Origin: Streptomyces sp. NRRL S-31
Lineage (GTDB): Bacteria > Actinomycetota > Actinomycetes > Streptomycetales > Streptomycetaceae
Length of the DNA: 21,201 nucleotides
Assembly: GCF_000718775.1 (NCBI RefSeq)
Contig: NZ_JOCB01000127.1
Location: 1 to 21,201 of the forward strand
Direction: 5' to 3'
The position numbers and the translations under genes were made by a program. This document shows positions 18,392-21,201 of this stretch, piece after piece; the first letter of the stretch is position 1; the number at the start of each line of letters is the position of its first letter. Below the pieces are notes generated by a model, which saw only the letters and a list, made by a program, of their open reading frames with translations, was not told where the DNA came from and searched no databases.

Positions 18392-19529
18392 CCATCCGCT
18401 GGATCTGATTGGTGCCCTCGACGATCTGTAGCACCTTGGCCTCGCGCATGTAGCGCTCGGCCGGGAAGTCCGCGGTGTAGCCGTAGCCGCCCAGTATCTG
18501 CACCGCGTCCGTGGTGACCTTCATGGCCGCGTCGGTGCAGTGCAGCTTGGCCATGGCGGCCTGCTTGGCGAACGGCCTGCCCGCGTCCCGCAGCCGGGCG
18601 GCGGCCAGGTACAGCGCGCGGCCGGCCTCGATCTGGGTGGCCATGTCGGCGATCATGAAGCGCAGGCCCTGGAAGTCGCCGATGGGCCGGCCGAACTGGC
18701 GCCGCTCGGTGGCGTACCGGACCGCCTCGTCCAGGGCGGCCTGGGCGAGGCCGACGGCACAGGCCGCGATGCCGAGCCGGCCGGAGTCGAGCGCCGAGAG
18801 GGCGATGGAGAAGCCCTGGCCCTCCTCGCCGATGCGCCGGTCGTCCGGGACGCGGACGCCGTCGAAGTGGACCTGGGCGGTGGGCGAGCCCTTCATGCCC
18901 ATCTTCTTCTCGGGCGCCGCACCGCTGAGACCGGGCGCGTCGCCGGGCACGAGGAAGGCGGTGATCCCGCGCGGTCCGTCCTCGCCGGTACGGGCCATCA
19001 CGGTGTAGAAGTCGGCGATGCCGCCGTGGGTGATCCACGCCTTGGTCCCGTCGATCACCCAGTCGCCCCCGCTCTCCCGCACCGCCTTGGTGCGCAGGGA
19101 GGCCGCGTCGGAGCCCGAGGACGGCTCGGACAGGCAGTACGCGCCGAGCAGGCCGCCGCCGAGCATCGCGGGCAGGTGCTCGACCTGCTGCCGCTTGCCG
19201 CCGTAGGTGGCGAGCGCGTAGGACGCGAGCGTGTGGACGCTGACGCCGAGGCCGACGGTGAGCCGGGCGGCGGCCAGCTCCTCCAGGACCTGGAGGTAGA
19301 CCTCGTAGGGCTGGTCGCCGCCGCCGTACTCGGCGGGATACGGCAGACCCAGCAGACCGGACGCGGAGAGGAGCGTGAAGACCTCCCGCGGGAAGCGCCC
19401 CGCGTCCTCCTCCTCGGCGGCCCTGGGGGCGATCTCCCGCTGGGCGATCTCCCGGACGAGGGCGAGCAGATCCCTCGCCTCTTCCGTCGGCAGTTGACGC
19501 TCCACCGGCTGCGGGTCGCGGTCGGACAT
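18354..19529 (-). CDS. Acyl-CoA dehydrogenase
   Basis: A 391-aa flavoenzyme of the acyl-CoA dehydrogenase family, oxidising an acyl-CoA to the 2-enoyl-CoA with electrons passed to ETF. The N-terminal helical domain (LLALVREIAQREIAPRAAEEE) is followed by signature 1, YCLSEPSSGSDAASLRT (131-147), for FAD and substrate binding. The mid-domain has WITHGGIADFYTVMART and MGMKGSPTAQVHFD. Signature 2, QILGGYGYTADFPAERYMREAK, leads to IVEGTNQIQR with the catalytic base at about Glu371, the position used by short- and medium-chain enzymes. Start MSDRDPQ has AGGGAGGAG about 9 nt upstream and is preferred to the longer open frame from 19649. It is divergent from the chitinase gene and apparently monocistronic. 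The acyl chain specificity cannot be read. Confidence 0.94.
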   Translation of the reverse strand: MSDRDPQPVERQLPTEEARDLLALVREIAQREIAPRAAEEEDAGRFPREVFTLLSASGLLGLPYPAEYGGGDQPYEVYLQVLEELAAARLTVGLGVSVHTLASYALATYGGKRQQVEHLPAMLGGGLLGAYCLSEPSSGSDAASLRTKAVRESGGDWVIDGTKAWITHGGIADFYTVMARTGEDGPRGITAFLVPGDAPGLSGAAPEKKMGMKGSPTAQVHFDGVRVPDDRRIGEEGQGFSIALSALDSGRLGIAACAVGLAQAALDEAVRYATERRQFGRPIGDFQGLRFMIADMATQIEAGRALYLAAARLRDAGRPFAKQAAMAKLHCTDAAMKVTTDAVQILGGYGYTADFPAERYMREAKVLQIVEGTNQIQRMVIARHVAGPEGR

Positions 19530-19741
19530 GGCGTCGGGCTCCTCCCTGTTCGGACACCGGCGGCACGGCCCGTGGTGGGGGCGGCTCCGCCTGATCGCTG
19601 TGCCGGGGGCACCCGCTCCCGGGTCTCGGAAGCTGCTGACCAGCGGCATGCGCTGTGAGTATGCCCGATCGACGACCTCCCGTCACCAGTTAACGACCGC
19701 TCACTTCAGGATTCCAGTCGAGACGTTTCCCGTGGCCGGAA

Positions 19742-19774
19742 TGGTCCGAACCATTGACCTAGTGGTCTAGTCCT
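19742..19774 (+). repeat. Chitinase-promoter direct repeats
   Basis: Two 12-bp copies, TGGTCCGAACCA (19742-19753) and TGGTCTAGTCCT (19763-19774), begin 21 bp apart, two helical turns. Pairs of such repeats overlapping the -35/-10 region are a known hallmark of Streptomyces chitinase promoters and mediate chitin induction and glucose repression. Confidence 0.75.
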
Positions 19775-19782
19775 CCTACTGT
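19754..19782 (+). promoter_or_regulatory. chiD-type promoter
   Basis: TTGACC (19754-19759), a 17-bp spacer and TACTGT (19777-19782) form a good HrdB-type promoter. Transcription would begin near 19789, giving a leader of about 65 nt. The spacer is filled by the DasR-like site and the second direct repeat, so a bound repressor would block polymerase. Confidence 0.75.
19761..19776. promoter_or_regulatory. DasR-responsive element (dre-like)
   Basis: AGTGGTCTAGTCCTCC matches the left half of the dre consensus (AGTGGTCTAGACCACT type) perfectly over ten bases and three of six on the right. DasR is the GntR regulator of GlcNAc and chitin metabolism. Its inducer is GlcN-6-P, so release of this site would link chitinase expression to GlcNAc supply. 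Confidence 0.7.
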
Positions 19783-19854
19783 GCAGGACCAACGCTTTAC
19801 CGCGTTCATGCCAATCGGCGCGCCTTCCCCTCTCCCCCCACGAGGAGACACCCG

Positions 19855-21087
<1,233 letters not shown>

Positions 21088-21110
21088 TCCCGGCCCAAGC
21101 GACGCGGGCC

Positions 21111-21159
21111 GACGCGGACCGACCCGGAGCGGCCGGTCCGGGTCGGCCGCCTTCGCGTC
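21111..21159 (+). terminator. Chitinase terminator
   Basis: A perfect 10-bp stem (CCGACCCGGA at 21119-21128 with TCCGGGTCGG at 21137-21146, 8-nt loop) is enclosed by an outer GACGCG/CGCGTC pair (21111-21116 with 21154-21159). It begins 24 nt after the chitinase stop. It has no U-tract, as is usual in Streptomyces, but the stem is strong and well placed. Confidence 0.8.
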
Positions 21160-21201
21160 AGCCGTTCCGGCGGGCGGGCGGCGGGGCCGGGTGGGCGGGG
21201 C

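Larger units (their letters stand above)
19530..19854. promoter_or_regulatory. Divergent acyl-CoA dehydrogenase / chitinase promoter region
   Basis: A 325-bp gap. The chitinase half (19738-19854) holds a clear promoter, chitin-type direct repeats and a DasR-like site, then a 5' leader of about 65 nt with GAGGAG 7 nt before the chitinase ATG. The dehydrogenase half has its AGGGAGGAG site and a G+C-rich leader. No clear promoter for that gene was found. Confidence 0.7.

Noticed and set aside
19738..19764. GGAAT followed by GTG at 19-bp spacing, as a sigma-R promoter for the chitinase
   Set aside because: The -10 is GTG rather than GTT, and a much better TTGACC/TACTGT promoter overlaps it.

Overview
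The window is high-G+C actinobacterial chromosome with strong G/C bias at third codon positions and mostly GTG/ATG starts. It is almost certainly a Streptomyces close to S. coelicolor. From memory (not searched), the gene order matches the S. coelicolor stretch ending rbpA (SCO1421), ppm1 (SCO1423), acyl-CoA dehydrogenase and chiD (SCO1429). There is no integrase, transposase, tRNA, rRNA or CRISPR array.

Layout. 83-3042 (minus): a translationally coupled cell-envelope cluster of an MgtA-like mannosyltransferase, a second GT4 glycosyltransferase and a GDSL/SGNH esterase that is frameshifted here. 3276-5387 (minus): two solenoid-repeat proteins (HEAT-like, then ankyrin) behind a 440-bp regulatory gap that carries a 12-bp tandem repeat. 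5828-7673 (plus): a 64-aa membrane protein and an FtsK/SpoIIIE/Tra-like ATPase whose Walker A lysine and Walker B glutamate are absent. 7713-12155: a MocR (GntR-aminotransferase) regulator divergent from a YczE-type membrane protein, which is coupled to a glycerophosphodiester phosphodiesterase and followed by an Atg22-type MFS transporter.

12156-14270: the RNA polymerase-binding protein gene rbpA behind a textbook sigma-R promoter and an 18-bp perfect palindrome, converging on fxsA and ppm1 (polyprenol-phosphate mannose synthase). The fxsA frame has no stop after its family domain and stays open antisense to all of rbpA. 14809-16944 (minus): an Lrp/AsnC regulator followed by a YtcJ-like amidohydrolase. 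17178-18391: a small CxxC protein, a region that looks like a decayed gene, and a small Streptomyces-type hypothetical. 18354-19529 (minus): acyl-CoA dehydrogenase. 19855-21087 (plus): secreted GH18 chitinase, with its promoter spanned by a DasR-type site and chitinase direct repeats and a strong terminator downstream.

Most genes are ordinary Streptomyces core or genus-level genes. The least explained parts are the degenerate FtsK-like locus with its neighbouring ankyrin/HEAT genes and tandem repeat, the rbpA upstream palindrome with a half CIRCE-like motif, and the fxsA antisense extension over rbpA.
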